Source: Roseateles oligotrophus (GTDB lineage Bacteria; Pseudomonadota; Gammaproteobacteria; Burkholderiales; Burkholderiaceae_C). From it: a DNA stretch of 64,000 bases. Of the stretch, positions 48,321-57,825 are shown piece after piece (position 1 is the stretch's first letter; each line of letters opens with the position of its first letter). The stretch spans positions 1 to 64,000 of the forward strand of contig NZ_JACHLP010000010.1 in the NCBI RefSeq assembly GCF_014204525.1. The letters run 5' to 3'. The notes below the pieces were generated by a model. It worked only from the letters and a program-made list of their open reading frames with translations, made no database searches and was not told the origin of the DNA. The position numbers and the translations under genes were made by a program.

Positions 48321-48375
48321 CATGGGCTATCCGGGTGGCAGCAATATGCTGAAAGTCTGCCGCGTGGGCGGTTGA
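48321..48375 (+). pseudogene. Relic of the pyk 3' end
   Basis: Bases 48321-48365 match pyk 47448-47492 at 39 of 45 positions. Five of the six differences are at third codon positions and silent; one changes Thr to Ser. In frame it still reads MGYPGGSNMLKVCRVGG then TGA. There is no pyk sequence upstream of it (47500-48320 is another gene and spacer). It is a displaced pyk tail, pointing to duplication or recombination at this spot. Confidence 0.8.
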
Positions 48376-48462
48376 TCGACTTTTTGTGCCTTGACGCGGG
48401 CCTTGCAGGGCGAGAATAGGGCCATTCTTCTGTAAAAGCCTCACGCTTTGGGGCTTGCGACC

Positions 48463-49239
48463 ATGAACCCTGTGCCCGCATTGGCCGGACTCGCCCCCCT
48501 GCTTGGGCGGCGCCAACTGCTTGGCGCGGCCCTCGGCTTGGGGCTGGGGGCTGCCGAACTGAAGGCCCAGCCAGCCGAGCGCCTGCAAGTCCCGATTGGC
48601 TTGGGCGGCAAGGGCCGCCTGCCTTTTGTCGTCAAACTGCTGGAGCTGATCGGCCAGGCCGCCCATATCGAGTGGCAGCCCCAGTATCTGCCTTTTGCCC
48701 GCCAGGTCTTGATGGCCGAGCGTGGTCAGTCCCTGGCCTTCGGCCTCTCGCGCAGCGAGCAAAGAGAGGCGGTGCTGGAGTTCTCCGACGCCTTGTTTGC
48801 CAACCATGCCTGGATCGTGGTGCGGCGTGACAAGGTTTTCAATTACCGCAGCGTCGAAGACTTGCGGGGTCGGGTCGTCTGCCTGCCGCGCGGCATGCTG
48901 ATGGGGGCCGAGTTGGAGGCCGCACGCGGGAGCGTGCTTCAGGTCAAGCAGACCGATGGAGATATGGCGGCGCGCGTGCGCATGCTCGTGGCCGGCCGTT
49001 GCGATATTTTGCTGGCCTCCTACCGCAGTGCCCGGCCCGAGTCATTGGCGCGCATGCTGGGCCTGCCGCCCGGCGGCGCGGCCGAGCTGAGCTATTTGCC
49101 CAGGCCGGCGGAGGTCAGCCCGGTCTATCTGGCCGCGGCGCGCGGCAGTGAGTTGGCCGCGCGGGTGCTGCCGCGCATCAACGCAGCCTTGCGCCAGCAG
49201 GCCAAGGCCATCGAGGCCTTGGTCAATAGCGATATCTAA
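48463..49239 (+). CDS. Periplasmic-binding-protein-like protein, paralogue B
   Basis: 258 aa from the ATG at 48463. A twin-arginine-like start (LLGRRQLLGAALGLGLGAAELKAQ) precedes the binding fold with FANHAWIVVRRDK, SVEDLRGRVVCLPRG, ARVRMLVAGRCDILLASYRSA and the C-terminal ALVNSDI. Homologous throughout to paralogue A. The two lie on either side of the pyk relic. Its stop shares bases with the convergent ATPase gene. Ligand unknown. Confidence 0.72.
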   Translation: MNPVPALAGLAPLLGRRQLLGAALGLGLGAAELKAQPAERLQVPIGLGGKGRLPFVVKLLELIGQAAHIEWQPQYLPFARQVLMAERGQSLAFGLSRSEQREAVLEFSDALFANHAWIVVRRDKVFNYRSVEDLRGRVVCLPRGMLMGAELEAARGSVLQVKQTDGDMAARVRMLVAGRCDILLASYRSARPESLARMLGLPPGGAAELSYLPRPAEVSPVYLAAARGSELAARVLPRINAALRQQAKAIEALVNSDI

Positions 49240-50273
49240 GCCCCTGCCGTTGCGCTCGCTCTTGCGCTCTTGATCAGGGCCGCGATGCGCGGCGTCATCT
49301 GGGTGGGGCAGAGCTCCACGCCGGGATTGGCACGGGCGAAGACGCGGAACAACTCGTCGATAAAGCCGTGGCCCACGTCCTCGACCCCGCTGAAATTGAT
49401 CTCGGCATGGCGGAAGGTGGCCAAGCGGGCGGCCACCCGGCGCGCCTGGGCGCGGCTGTCCAGGGGCTGGCCGGGGCCGGCCAGCAGTTGCAGGGCAATC
49501 ACCGTCCGATCGAATTCGATGCCACTGCCGTCCAGGCTCCAGGCGCTCAGCACCTGGTCCAGGCTGCGCTGGGTGTCCAGGGCGATGGCCATATAGATGG
49601 AGCTGCCCTGGCGCGGCATGGGTCGGCCCGGCCGCCAGCCGCAGGACTCCCAGGCGCGGCGCTGGAAGGCCGTGCCATTGGCGTGGATGTCGAACACATC
49701 GGCCAGTTGCGAGCTGAAGAAGAGGCCGCGGCCGGTGTGCGCCTCGGGCTGGCTGCTCAGCCGGCCCTTGCTGAGCTCCAGCATGGCGTGTTGTGCGTCC
49801 TCGGTCCCGAAGGCCTGGCAGATCTTGTCGAACACGCCGCAACCGTCGTCCGAGACCAGCAATTGCACATGGCTGGGCGTTTGGCGCAGCGAGACGGTGA
49901 CGCTGCTGCCGCCGCTGTGATCGGCCGCGTTATTGACCAGCTCGGTGAAGCCATGGCGAATCATCCGGCCCACATGGGCGGGCAGGGCGAAGTGGGGGGC
50001 GAAGTCGCGCTGCCAGGGCAGGTCTTCCTGCAGGCCGTACAAGGTGTAGCAGCGCGCCACCTGGCGCAAGGTGCCGGGGGCGTAGATGGGGTGGCGATCG
50101 CTGCCGCTGCGACTCAGCCATTGGGCCTCGACCAGACGGCGCAGGGCGGCCAGCGCGGCGCGCCGGCTGGCGCCGGTGCGCTCCTCGATATGGCTGGCCA
50201 GATCCAGCGAATGCTCGTGGGCCGCGGCGGTGATCCAAAGCGTCAGGTGATCGATCGAAAGGCGGGTGGACAT
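49236..50273 (-). CDS. HTH / histidine-kinase-like ATPase / STAS-like (DUF4325) protein
   Basis: 345 aa from the ATG at 50273. N-terminal winged helix (about 25-70: [22 protein letters not shown]), then a GHKL ATPase with N-box [14 protein letters not shown] (about 113-126), G1 [10 protein letters not shown] (about 140) and G2 [14 protein letters not shown] (about 175), then a C-terminal STAS-like DUF4325 domain (about 285-330: [20 protein letters not shown]). There is no receiver or phospho-acceptor histidine, so this is a stand-alone switch of the anti-sigma type (inference). It converges on paralogue B and is divergent from fba across 239 bp. Confidence 0.8.
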   Translation of the reverse strand: MSTRLSIDHLTLWITAAAHEHSLDLASHIEERTGASRRAALAALRRLVEAQWLSRSGSDRHPIYAPGTLRQVARCYTLYGLQEDLPWQRDFAPHFALPAHVGRMIRHGFTELVNNAADHSGGSSVTVSLRQTPSHVQLLVSDDGCGVFDKICQAFGTEDAQHAMLELSKGRLSSQPEAHTGRGLFFSSQLADVFDIHANGTAFQRRAWESCGWRPGRPMPRQGSSIYMAIALDTQRSLDQVLSAWSLDGSGIEFDRTVIALQLLAGPGQPLDSRAQARRVAARLATFRHAEINFSGVEDVGHGFIDELFRVFARANPGVELCPTQMTPRIAALIKSARASATAGA

Positions 50274-50414
50274 CCAAGGCTCCGTGGCTGCGCATCCCGG
50301 CCCACGCGGCAAGCCCCGGGAAAAAAGTGCGTCGCGGCAGCCTAATCGCTTGCCTGGGCGGTAGCAATAGTCGTTGCCCCCGTCCGGGCGTCTGGAGCCG
50401 ACACGCGCTGCCGC

Positions 50415-50420
50415 TAGAAT
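50415..50420 (+). promoter_or_regulatory. fba: Candidate -10 box for fba
   Basis: TAGAAT with CTGGAG 17 bp upstream, 93 bp before the fba ATG. The -35 match is poor. Confidence 0.3.
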
Positions 50421-50512
50421 CAAGCGAGTTACAGAGCGGTTACAGCGGCAGACGGGTGAGGTGCCGCCGCGGCCTGCGCCTGAAAAAGCATTTCAAACTC
50501 CCGGAGAACTTC

Positions 50513-51577
50513 ATGGCTCTCGTTTCAATGCGTCAATTGCTGGATCATGCGGCCGAGCACGGCTACGGCATCCCGGCCTTCAACGTCAACAATCTCGAAC
50601 AGGTGCAGGCCGTCATGGCCGCGGCCGACGAGGCCGGCGCGCCGGTGATCCTGCAGGCCTCGGCCGGCGCCCGCAAATACGCCGGCGAAAGCTTCATCAA
50701 GCATCTGATCCAGGCCGCCGTCGAGGCCTACCCCCACATCCCCCTGGTGATGCACCAGGACCATGGCCAGACCCCGGCCATCTGCCAGGGCGCCATCGAT
50801 CTGGGCTTCAGCTCGGTGATGATGGACGGCTCCCTGCAGGCCGATGGCAAGACGCCGGCCGACTTCGCCTACAACGTCGACGTGACCCGCCAGGTCGTCG
50901 CCCTGGCCCACAAGGTCGGCGTCACCGTGGAAGGCGAGTTGGGCTGCCTGGGTTCGCTGGAAACCGGCGAGGCTGGTGAGGAAGACGGCATCGGCGCCGT
51001 CGGCAAGCTGGACCACAGCCAGATGCTGACCGACCCCGAGGAAGCGGCCCAGTTCGTCAAGGCCACCGGTCTCGATGCCCTGGCCATCGCCATCGGCACC
51101 AGCCACGGCGCCTACAAATTCACCCGCAAGCCCACCGGCGACATCCTGGCGATCTCGCGCGTCAAGGAAATCCACGCCCGCATTCCCAACACCCATCTGG
51201 TGATGCACGGCTCCTCCAGCGTGCCGCAGGAGCTGCTGGAGCAGATCCGCCAGTACGGCGGCGCCATGAAAGAGACCTATGGCGTGCCGGTGGAAGAGAT
51301 CCAGGAAGCCATCAAGTACGGCGTGCGCAAGATCAATATCGACACCGATATCCGCTTGGCCATGACCGGCGCGGTGCGCAAGTTCCTGGTCGAGAACCCC
51401 GACAAGTTCGACGCCCGCGAATGGCTCAAGCCCGCTCGCGAGGCCGCCAAGGCGGTCTGCCTGCAGCGCTACCGCCAGTTCGGCTGCGAGGGCCAGGCCG
51501 GCAAGATCCAGGCGCGCAGCCTGGTCGATGTGGCCGCCGCCTATGCACGGGGCGAGCTGAATCAAGTCGTTCAGTAA
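50513..51577 (+). CDS. fba: Class II fructose-bisphosphate aldolase
   Basis: 354 aa from the ATG at 50513 (GGAGAA upstream). Zinc ligands and catalytic motifs: VMHQDHGQT (about 82), [19 protein letters not shown] (about 143), GTSHGAYKF (about 200) and [11 protein letters not shown] (about 231), typical of the Calvin-cycle subgroup. It cleaves or forms fructose-1,6-bisphosphate. Followed by a short terminator and purC. Confidence 0.96.
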   Translation: MALVSMRQLLDHAAEHGYGIPAFNVNNLEQVQAVMAAADEAGAPVILQASAGARKYAGESFIKHLIQAAVEAYPHIPLVMHQDHGQTPAICQGAIDLGFSSVMMDGSLQADGKTPADFAYNVDVTRQVVALAHKVGVTVEGELGCLGSLETGEAGEEDGIGAVGKLDHSQMLTDPEEAAQFVKATGLDALAIAIGTSHGAYKFTRKPTGDILAISRVKEIHARIPNTHLVMHGSSSVPQELLEQIRQYGGAMKETYGVPVEEIQEAIKYGVRKINIDTDIRLAMTGAVRKFLVENPDKFDAREWLKPAREAAKAVCLQRYRQFGCEGQAGKIQARSLVDVAAAYARGELNQVVQ

Positions 51578-51630
51578 ACCCGGCCGCCGGCAATAGCGCC
51601 GGCCCCTCCGTGTGAGCCCAGCCCGCCCGC

Positions 51631-51650
51631 AGCCCGCGGCCGGGCTTTTT
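51631..51650 (+). terminator. fba intrinsic terminator
   Basis: AGCCCG (51631-51636) pairs with CGGGCT (51641-51646) around CGGC, followed by a T run to 51650. A competing upstream AGCCCG (51620-51625) could extend the structure. Confidence 0.65.
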
Positions 51651-51699
51651 GCTTTGAATGCGGCCTAAAATCCCTCCTCTTTTTGCCCTCCCGCCCATC

Positions 51700-52596
51700 A
51701 TGACCGCAGCTCTCCTGAATTCCTCGCTGACTTCCTTGCCCCTGATCGCCCGCGGCAAGGTGCGTGAAAACTATGCGGTCGGCGAGGATCGCATCCTGAT
51801 GGTGGCCAGCGACCGCATCTCGGCCTACGACGTCATCATGGGCGAGCCCATCCCCGGCAAGGGCGCCTTGCTGACCCAGATGGCCTTGTTCTGGTTCCAG
51901 AAGCTGGACGGCATCGTGCCCAATCATCTGACCGGCGAAGACCCGCTGTCGGTGGTGGGCGAGGCCGACCGTGCGCAGGTCAAGGACCGCTCCATGCTGG
52001 TCAAGCGCCTCAAGCCCCTGCCCATCGAGGCGGTGGTGCGCGGCTATCTGGCCGGCAGCGGCTGGGCCGAGTACAAGCAGAACGGCCAGGTCTGCGGCGT
52101 CCAGTTGCCGGCGGGCCTGCAAAACGCCAGCAAGCTGCCCCAGCCCATCTTCACCCCGGCCACCAAGGCCGAGATGGGCGACCACGACGAAAACATCAAT
52201 TTCGAGCGCTGCGTTGAAATCATCGGCCAGGACCTGGCCGAACGCGTGCGTGACATCTCTATCCAGCTCTACCAGCGTGCGGCCGATTTCGCGCTGAGCA
52301 AGGGCATCATCATTGCCGACACCAAGTTCGAGTTCGGCCTCGATGCCGACGGCACCCTGACCCTGATGGACGAGGTGCTGACGCCCGACTCCTCGCGCTA
52401 CTGGCCGGCCGAGAGCTATGCGGTGGGCAGCAACCCGCCTAGCTACGACAAGCAATTCCTGCGCGACTGGCTGGAGCAGGCCCAGGTGGACGGCAAGCCC
52501 TGGGGCAAGGTCGCGCCGGCACCGGCCCTGCCGGCCGAGGTGATCGAGAACACGGCCGCCAAATACGGCGAAGCTCTGCAGCGCCTGACCCAATGA
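51700..52596 (+). CDS. purC: Phosphoribosylaminoimidazole-succinocarboxamide synthase
   Basis: 298 aa from the ATG at 51700; the frame extending to 51658 is upstream of the family start. [13 protein letters not shown] (ATP-binding start), [35 protein letters not shown] and [12 protein letters not shown] (catalytic) are intact. It makes SAICAR in purine synthesis. The stop overlaps the next start by 4 bp. Confidence 0.96.
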   Translation: MTAALLNSSLTSLPLIARGKVRENYAVGEDRILMVASDRISAYDVIMGEPIPGKGALLTQMALFWFQKLDGIVPNHLTGEDPLSVVGEADRAQVKDRSMLVKRLKPLPIEAVVRGYLAGSGWAEYKQNGQVCGVQLPAGLQNASKLPQPIFTPATKAEMGDHDENINFERCVEIIGQDLAERVRDISIQLYQRAADFALSKGIIIADTKFEFGLDADGTLTLMDEVLTPDSSRYWPAESYAVGSNPPSYDKQFLRDWLEQAQVDGKPWGKVAPAPALPAEVIENTAAKYGEALQRLTQ

Positions 52597-53708
52597 AGGC
52601 CATCAAAAGCCGCCTGCTGAAGCGTCTGGAGGCCGAGATCGCCGCCTCCAAGACCCTGGCCAAGACCTCCTGCCTGCGGGCCCAGCGGGCGCTGCTGTTT
52701 GCCCGCCACGGCCATATGGCCGAGGCGCGCGAGCAACTCACCGATCTGCATCAGCTGGCCTTCCAGCATCCGCATCCCGAGGTCGGCGCCTGGCTGCATT
52801 TCGCCGAGGGTCTGATGAGTTATTACACCGACTTCAGCAGCGCCGCGCAGGAGAAGATTGCCCGCGCGTATGCGATTGCCAAGTCGGTGGGGCTGAACAA
52901 TCTGGAGGCCTTGAGCGCTGCCTGGCTGGCTCAGCTGGCCTATGTGCGCCATGATTTGCCCGAGATGCTGCGGCAGGCCCAGGCCTGTGACGAGGCCGCG
53001 GCGGGCACCGATTTCAGCGCCCGCTACCGCCTGTGCACCGTGCTGGGCCTGGCCCATCATTTCGCCAATCAGCAAGAGCAGGCCCGGCACTGGTATGCCA
53101 AGGCCCGCACCCATGCGCAGGCCGAGGGCGATGACGCGGCCCTGTCGGCCCTGATGTACAACATGGCGGAGATGCGCACGGCCCAGGCCCGGCGCGAATC
53201 CCTGGCCAGCCGCTTTGCACCGGGGGCGGTGGCGGGCTCGGGCCTGTTGCTGGGGGCGGATTCGATCAAGCATTACGACGAGGCCGTCGGTGGCTCGGTC
53301 AAGCCCGACCTGACGCCGGTGCTGCGGGCCCAGATCCTGACGGTGGAGGGCGACTTCGAGCAGGCGCGGCGCTTGTTCGAGTCTCATCTGCCGCAAGCGA
53401 TGTCCACCGGCCTGGCGCGCCTGGGCAGCAGCTTGCTGGCCGATCTGGCCTGGTGCCGTGTCAACACCGGCCAAGCCGAGCACGGCCTGCAGCAGGCCAA
53501 GGAGGCGGAGATCGAACTGGATCCGCTCTGCGATGTGGACGACCGTGCCATCACCCACAGCCGGCTGGCGCAAATCTACGCCTTCCTGGGCGATGCCGCG
53601 GCGGCGGAGTGTCATGCGCAGAGCGCGGCCGCCGAGTGGCAGGAGTTCGCCTCGCAGCAAAGCGCCTGGGCCACGGCCCTGGCCGCCGCCCAGCTACAGC
53701 CTCGCTAA
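52593..53708 (+). CDS. TPR-like helical-repeat protein
   Basis: 371 aa with degenerate tetratricopeptide-like helices throughout: [21 protein letters not shown] (about 29), [21 protein letters not shown] (about 93), [19 protein letters not shown] (about 160) and [21 protein letters not shown] (about 325). No signal peptide. Function is unknown; it is translationally coupled to purC by ATGA but is not part of the standard purine pathway. The MITE-like element begins 8 bp after its stop. Confidence 0.7.
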   Translation: MKAIKSRLLKRLEAEIAASKTLAKTSCLRAQRALLFARHGHMAEAREQLTDLHQLAFQHPHPEVGAWLHFAEGLMSYYTDFSSAAQEKIARAYAIAKSVGLNNLEALSAAWLAQLAYVRHDLPEMLRQAQACDEAAAGTDFSARYRLCTVLGLAHHFANQQEQARHWYAKARTHAQAEGDDAALSALMYNMAEMRTAQARRESLASRFAPGAVAGSGLLLGADSIKHYDEAVGGSVKPDLTPVLRAQILTVEGDFEQARRLFESHLPQAMSTGLARLGSSLLADLAWCRVNTGQAEHGLQQAKEAEIELDPLCDVDDRAITHSRLAQIYAFLGDAAAAECHAQSAAAEWQEFASQQSAWATALAAAQLQPR

Positions 53709-53715
53709 GGCTTGC

Positions 53716-53880
53716 TTAGAACTTATCCGCAAATAGCCGGGGTCGGCTGGCGGACGCTTTGAACGCATGGCTGCGTTACAAATCCTCGCGATACCGCCGG
53801 GTATCGCTGTGGTTTGCGCCTTGCCCTGCGCCCAAATCGCCTCGCCATCCTCAACCCTGCTATTTACGGACAAGTTCTTA
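53716..53880. repeat. MITE-like palindromic element 1
   Basis: 165 bp with 22-bp ends that are 19/22 complementary: TTAGAACTTATCCGCAAATA (from 53716) and the complement of TATTTACGGACAAGTTCTTA (ending at 53880). The exact centre is a perfect GCGATACC / GGTATCGC hairpin (53788-53795 / 53800-53807). It carries no gene. Its right end supplies the stop codon (53878-53880) of cnoX. Such elements are non-autonomous insertions mobilised by a transposase elsewhere. Confidence 0.8.
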
Positions 53881-54846
53881 GTTGAGCGCCATGCTCAGCT
53901 TGCGGCGGTACTGGTCCAGCAGCGGGTCGGAGGGCGGCAGCACCGTGTGGCCGGCCAGCTGCAGGCCGCTCTTGGCATCGTCCCCGCTGGCTTTGCCGGC
54001 CGGGGCCTTGGGCTGGGGCTTGGTCATCAGCTCAAGAATCGCCACATAGCTGAGGCGGGCCAAGCCTTCGTTCCAGCTCTTGTCGCGCATGATGATTTCC
54101 AGCAGATCGTCCATCGCGCCGGTGAAATCATGGGCGGCCCAGCGGGCCTGGGCGAGCGTGAAGCGGGCCTCGAAATCGCGCTTATTGCTTGCGATGGCGG
54201 CCTGCAGAGTGGCCGCATCAATGCCCTCGCTGGCGCGCTGGCAGGCCTTGAGCCAGTGGCCCAGGGCGGCAAAGCGGGCGTGGCGGGTGATGGTGTCGGC
54301 GGCCTTGGCGGCCACCGGCTCGAAGGCTTGTTGGGCCGCGGCCAGCTCGCCCAGCTCCAGCAAGGCCTTGATGTAGTCGAAACGGGCGACCTCATTGCTC
54401 GGGTCGGCCTCGACCGCGCGCTGCAGCTTGACCAGGGCGGATTCCACATCGCCTTCGGCCAGCAATTCCTCGGCCGCGGCCACTTCTTCCTGCGCCTCCA
54501 GGGCTTCGCCGCTGGGCACATGCTTGTCCAGGAATTCGCGGATCTGGGCCTCGGGGACATTGCCCACAAAACCGTCCACCGGCTGGCCGCCGGCGAACAT
54601 CACGCAAAAAGGAATGCTGCGCACGCCAAACATCTGGCTCAGCTGTTCGGTGATCTGCGGCACCTCGTCGGCATTCACCTTGGCCAGCTTGAAGCGGCCG
54701 GCATAGGCCACTTCCAATTGCTCCAGCACCGGGCCCAGCACCTTGCAGGGGCCGCACCAGGGCGCCCAGATGTCCAGCAGCACCGGCTGCTGCAGAGAGC
54801 TTTCGATCAGCTCGGCTTGGAAATTCTGTAGGGTGATATCGATCAT
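53878..54846 (-). CDS. cnoX: Thioredoxin-fold chaperedoxin CnoX (YbbN)
   Basis: 322 aa from the ATG at 54846; an upstream in-frame start at 54888 is not needed. N-terminal thioredoxin domain with [13 protein letters not shown] (C31, C34) and cis-Pro [12 protein letters not shown]; from about 110 a TPR-rich helical C-terminus ([29 protein letters not shown]). CnoX/YbbN protects substrates from over-oxidation and hands them to GroEL. The stop codon lies inside the terminal repeat of MITE-like element 1, so the last codons may derive from the insertion. Divergent from purE. Confidence 0.9.
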   Translation of the reverse strand: MIDITLQNFQAELIESSLQQPVLLDIWAPWCGPCKVLGPVLEQLEVAYAGRFKLAKVNADEVPQITEQLSQMFGVRSIPFCVMFAGGQPVDGFVGNVPEAQIREFLDKHVPSGEALEAQEEVAAAEELLAEGDVESALVKLQRAVEADPSNEVARFDYIKALLELGELAAAQQAFEPVAAKAADTITRHARFAALGHWLKACQRASEGIDAATLQAAIASNKRDFEARFTLAQARWAAHDFTGAMDDLLEIIMRDKSWNEGLARLSYVAILELMTKPQPKAPAGKASGDDAKSGLQLAGHTVLPPSDPLLDQYRRKLSMALN

Positions 54847-54903
54847 GCGGGCGTCAAGAGATGTAAATGCGAGGGGGCCAGGAGCCAAATGGCGCCGGCG
54901 GCC

Positions 54904-54909
54904 TACAAT
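54904..54909 (+). promoter_or_regulatory. purE: Candidate -10 box for purE
   Basis: TACAAT, 62 bp upstream of the purE ATG. A short CCCCGC / GCGGGG hairpin (about 54926-54942) lies in the leader. No clear -35 is seen. Confidence 0.35.
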
Positions 54910-54970
54910 TCAAGGTTTTCCAGCCCCCGCAACCGGCGGGGAGGGTAGAGCGGTAGAGCGGATTGAATCA

Positions 54971-55465
54971 ATGAGTGCAACTCCTGTGATCGGCGTGGTG
55001 ATGGGTTCCAGCAGCGACTGGGACACCATGAAGAATGCCGCCGATATTCTCGCCGAGTTCGGCATCGCCTTCGAGGCCAAGGTGGTCAGTGCCCACCGCA
55101 TGCCGGACGAGATGTTCGCCTATGCCGAGTCCGCTGCGGCACGGGGTTTGCAGGCCATCATTGCCGGTGCCGGCGGCGCCGCCCATCTGCCCGGCATGCT
55201 GGCGGCCAAGACCGTCGTGCCCGTGCTGGGCGTGCCGGTGGCCAGCCGCCATCTGCAAGGGGTGGACTCCCTGCATTCCATCGTGCAAATGCCCAAGGGC
55301 ATTCCGGTGGCGACCTTTGCCATCGGCACCGCCGGTGCGGCCAATGCGGCCTTGTTTGCCGTGGCCATGCTGGCCAATCACAACCCGGCCCTGCGCGAGC
55401 AGCTGACGGCCTACCGGGCCCGCCAGACCGAAGTCGCCCGGGCCATGAGCCAGGATCTGGTCTGA
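54971..55465 (+). CDS. purE: N5-carboxyaminoimidazole ribonucleotide mutase (PurE, class I)
   Basis: 164 aa. [12 protein letters not shown] (phosphate binding), [12 protein letters not shown] (catalytic His about 45), [17 protein letters not shown] and [19 protein letters not shown] match class I PurE. It acts with PurK. Its stop overlaps the purK start by one base (TGATG). Confidence 0.96.
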   Translation: MSATPVIGVVMGSSSDWDTMKNAADILAEFGIAFEAKVVSAHRMPDEMFAYAESAAARGLQAIIAGAGGAAHLPGMLAAKTVVPVLGVPVASRHLQGVDSLHSIVQMPKGIPVATFAIGTAGAANAALFAVAMLANHNPALREQLTAYRARQTEVARAMSQDLV

Positions 55466-56634
55466 TGAGCGAGACGGTCTTGTTGCCCGGCACCGCCAGC
55501 CTGGGTGTGATGGGCGGCGGCCAGCTGGGCCGCATGTTTGTGCATGCGGCGCAAGCCCTGGGCTACCGCAGCGTGGTGCTGGACCCCGATGCCGACAGCC
55601 CGGCCGGCCTGGTCGCGCATCAGCATATCCGCGCCGACTATCTGGACGAGGCCGCCCTGGCCGAGCTGGCGGCCCAGTGCGGCGCCATCACCACCGAATT
55701 CGAGAACGTGCCCGCCCAGGCCCTGGCCCGGCTGGCCGAGCGCCGCGTCGTGGCGCCGGCCGGTGCGGCCGTGGCCATCTGTCAGGACCGCGCCGACGAG
55801 AAAGCCCATTTCAAGGCCAGCGGCGTGGCCTGCGCGCCCTATGCCGAGATCACGACGGCCGCCGACCTGGCCGCGGTCAGCGATGACTTGCTGCCCGGCA
55901 TCTTGAAGACCGCCCGCATGGGTTATGACGGCAAGGGCCAGATGCGGGTGCGCAGCCGCGCCGAGCTGGTCGCCGCCTGGGATGAGCTGAAAAACGTGCG
56001 CTGCGTGCTGGAGCAGATGCTGCCCCTGGCCCTGGAGCTGAGCGTGATCAGCGCCCGCAATGCGGCCGGCGAGATCGTGCAATTCCCGGTGCAGCAGAAC
56101 CTGCATATCGATGGCATTCTGGCCCTCACCCAGGTGCCGGCGCCCGCGGTCGGGCCCGAGCTGGCGGCCGAGGCCCTGGCGTCCGCCGCGCGCATCGCCG
56201 CCTCCATGAACTATGTGGGCGTGCTCTGCGTGGAGTTCTTTGTGCTGCAGGACGGCCGCCTGATCGTCAACGAGATGGCGCCGCGCCCGCACAACTCCGG
56301 CCACTACACGATGGATGCCTGCGATGTCTCGCAGTTCGATCTGCAGGTGCGGGCCATGGCCGGCCTGCCGCTGCGCCAGCCGCGCTTGCATTCGCCCTGC
56401 GTGATGCTGAACCTGCTGGGCGATCTGTGGTTTGGCACCGACGGCGCCGAGCGCAGCCCCGTCTGGGACCAGGTGCTGGCCCTGCCCTGCACCCATCTGC
56501 ATCTCTACGGCAAGGCCAGTGCCCGGCCGGGTCGCAAGATGGGCCATCTGAACATCAGCGCCGCGACCGCCGCCGAGGCCGCGGCCACGGCCCGGGCCGC
56601 CGCCGCCCTGCTGGGCCTGCCCACGCAGTGGTGA
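55465..56634 (+). CDS. purK: N5-carboxyaminoimidazole ribonucleotide synthase
   Basis: 389 aa, ATP-grasp enzyme. LGVMGGGQLGRMFVHAAQALGY at the start, ITTEFENVPAQAL, LKTARMGYDGKGQ (P-loop of the ATP-grasp) and VNEMAPRPHNSGHYTMDAC at about 270-288. It carboxylates AIR using bicarbonate and ATP. Coupled to purE upstream and to the Sua5 gene downstream. Confidence 0.96.
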   Translation: MSETVLLPGTASLGVMGGGQLGRMFVHAAQALGYRSVVLDPDADSPAGLVAHQHIRADYLDEAALAELAAQCGAITTEFENVPAQALARLAERRVVAPAGAAVAICQDRADEKAHFKASGVACAPYAEITTAADLAAVSDDLLPGILKTARMGYDGKGQMRVRSRAELVAAWDELKNVRCVLEQMLPLALELSVISARNAAGEIVQFPVQQNLHIDGILALTQVPAPAVGPELAAEALASAARIAASMNYVGVLCVEFFVLQDGRLIVNEMAPRPHNSGHYTMDACDVSQFDLQVRAMAGLPLRQPRLHSPCVMLNLLGDLWFGTDGAERSPVWDQVLALPCTHLHLYGKASARPGRKMGHLNISAATAAEAAATARAAAALLGLPTQW

Positions 56635-57659
56635 GCGAAAAGCGCCACGCCATGCTGCTGGACGGCCAAGACCCCCAAGCCATCGCCCAGGCCGCCCAGG
56701 CCTTGGCGGCGGGCGAGCTGCTGGCCTTGCCGACCGAGACCGTTTATGGCCTGGGCGCGCGGGCCGATGCCGACGCCGCCGTGGCCAAGATCTTCGCCGC
56801 CAAGGGCCGGCCGGCCGATCACCCCTTGATCGTCCATGTGCTGGACGCCGCCGATGCGGCCCGCTTCGCGGCCGAGCTGCCGCCGGTGGCTTTGGCCTTG
56901 ATGGCTGCTTTCTGGCCCGGCCCGCTGACCGTCATCGTCAAGCGCGCGCCCGGCATGGGCGCGGCAGCGGCCGGCGGCCAGGACAGCATAGGCTTGCGCA
57001 GCCCCGCCCATCCGGTGGCGCGGGCGCTGCTGGCGGCCGCGCGCGCGCTGGGGGTGAACGGCGTGGCCGCGCCCAGCGCCAACCGCTTCGGTCGGGTCAG
57101 CCCGACCCTGGCCCGCCATGTGCTGGATGAATTCGAGCCCGGCCTGCTGGTGCTGGACGGCGGCGAGTGCGAGGTGGGCATCGAGTCCAGCATCGTCGAT
57201 TGCAGCCGCGAGCACCCGGTTCTGCTGCGCCCCGGCGTGTTGACGCCGGCCGAGATCGAGGCCGTCATGGGTCAGCCCCTGTGGGCGCCCGACGCGGCGG
57301 CGCCACGGGCCTCGGGCACCTTGGCCGCGCATTACGCGCCTGCGGCCACGGTGCGCCTGCTGGATCCCGCGGCCTTGCAAAAAGGCCTGGAAGCGCGCTC
57401 GCCCCAAGCGCGGGCAGGGCTGGCGGTATATTCACGCACGCTGCTCGCGCCGACCTCGAGCGTGGCGCAAGGCTTGCTCTGGCGCAAGATGCCGGAGGAC
57501 GCGAGGGCCGCGGCGCATGAGTTGTTCGCCGTTCTGCGTGATCTGGATGCGGCGGGTGCTGGCGAGATTTGGATTGAGTTGCCCCCTGCCGGGGCGGCCT
57601 GGGACGGGGTCAGAGACCGCTTGTCCCGTGCCGCCGCGGCATTTCAGGCGGTGCCATGA
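56631..57659 (+). CDS. L-threonylcarbamoyladenylate synthase (Sua5 type)
   Basis: 342 aa. A YrdC/TsaC domain (about 10-205): LALPTETVYGLGARADAD, FAAKGRPADHPLIVHV and FWPGPLTVIVKRA, then SPAHPVARALL and VAAPSANRFGRVSPT. The C-terminal Sua5 domain (about 235-342: LAAHYAPAATVRLLD) is present, so this is the long Sua5 form. It makes threonylcarbamoyl-AMP for tRNA t6A. GTG at 56631 in a GTGA overlap with purK is taken as start; the ATG at 56652 is an alternative. TsaB, a later step, is encoded 1.2 kb downstream. Confidence 0.92.
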   Translation: MSEKRHAMLLDGQDPQAIAQAAQALAAGELLALPTETVYGLGARADADAAVAKIFAAKGRPADHPLIVHVLDAADAARFAAELPPVALALMAAFWPGPLTVIVKRAPGMGAAAAGGQDSIGLRSPAHPVARALLAAARALGVNGVAAPSANRFGRVSPTLARHVLDEFEPGLLVLDGGECEVGIESSIVDCSREHPVLLRPGVLTPAEIEAVMGQPLWAPDAAAPRASGTLAAHYAPAATVRLLDPAALQKGLEARSPQARAGLAVYSRTLLAPTSSVAQGLLWRKMPEDARAAAHELFAVLRDLDAAGAGEIWIELPPAGAAWDGVRDRLSRAAAAFQAVP

Positions 57660-57704
57660 GGATTGAGGGCTCCAGGTGGAGCGCTTGATCCGGTTTTTTG
57701 AGTC

Positions 57705-57806
57705 AGGACTTACGCAAAGCCGGTGCAGCAAGGCAGAGCGCCGAAGACAGTACACCTGGTACGGCGAGGCGCTCGAACGCAGCTGTGGCGGTTTTGCGTA
57801 AGTCCT
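57705..57806. repeat. MITE-like palindromic element 2
   Basis: 102 bp. AGGACTTACGCAAA (57705-57718) is exactly complementary to TTTGCGTAAGTCCT (57793-57806); GAGCGCC (57736-57742) pairs with GGCGCTC (57768-57774), so almost the whole element can fold into one hairpin. No gene inside. It sits between sua5 and the lipoprotein gene. Confidence 0.82.
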
Positions 57807-57825
57807 ATGAGTGTTCGGAGAGTTC

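Noticed and set aside
47448-48375. Direct repeat pair from an insertion sequence or site-specific integrase (att sites)
   Set aside because: The repeats differ mainly at silent codon positions, there is no integrase or transposase between them, and the enclosed segment is one gene; recombination or duplication fits better.
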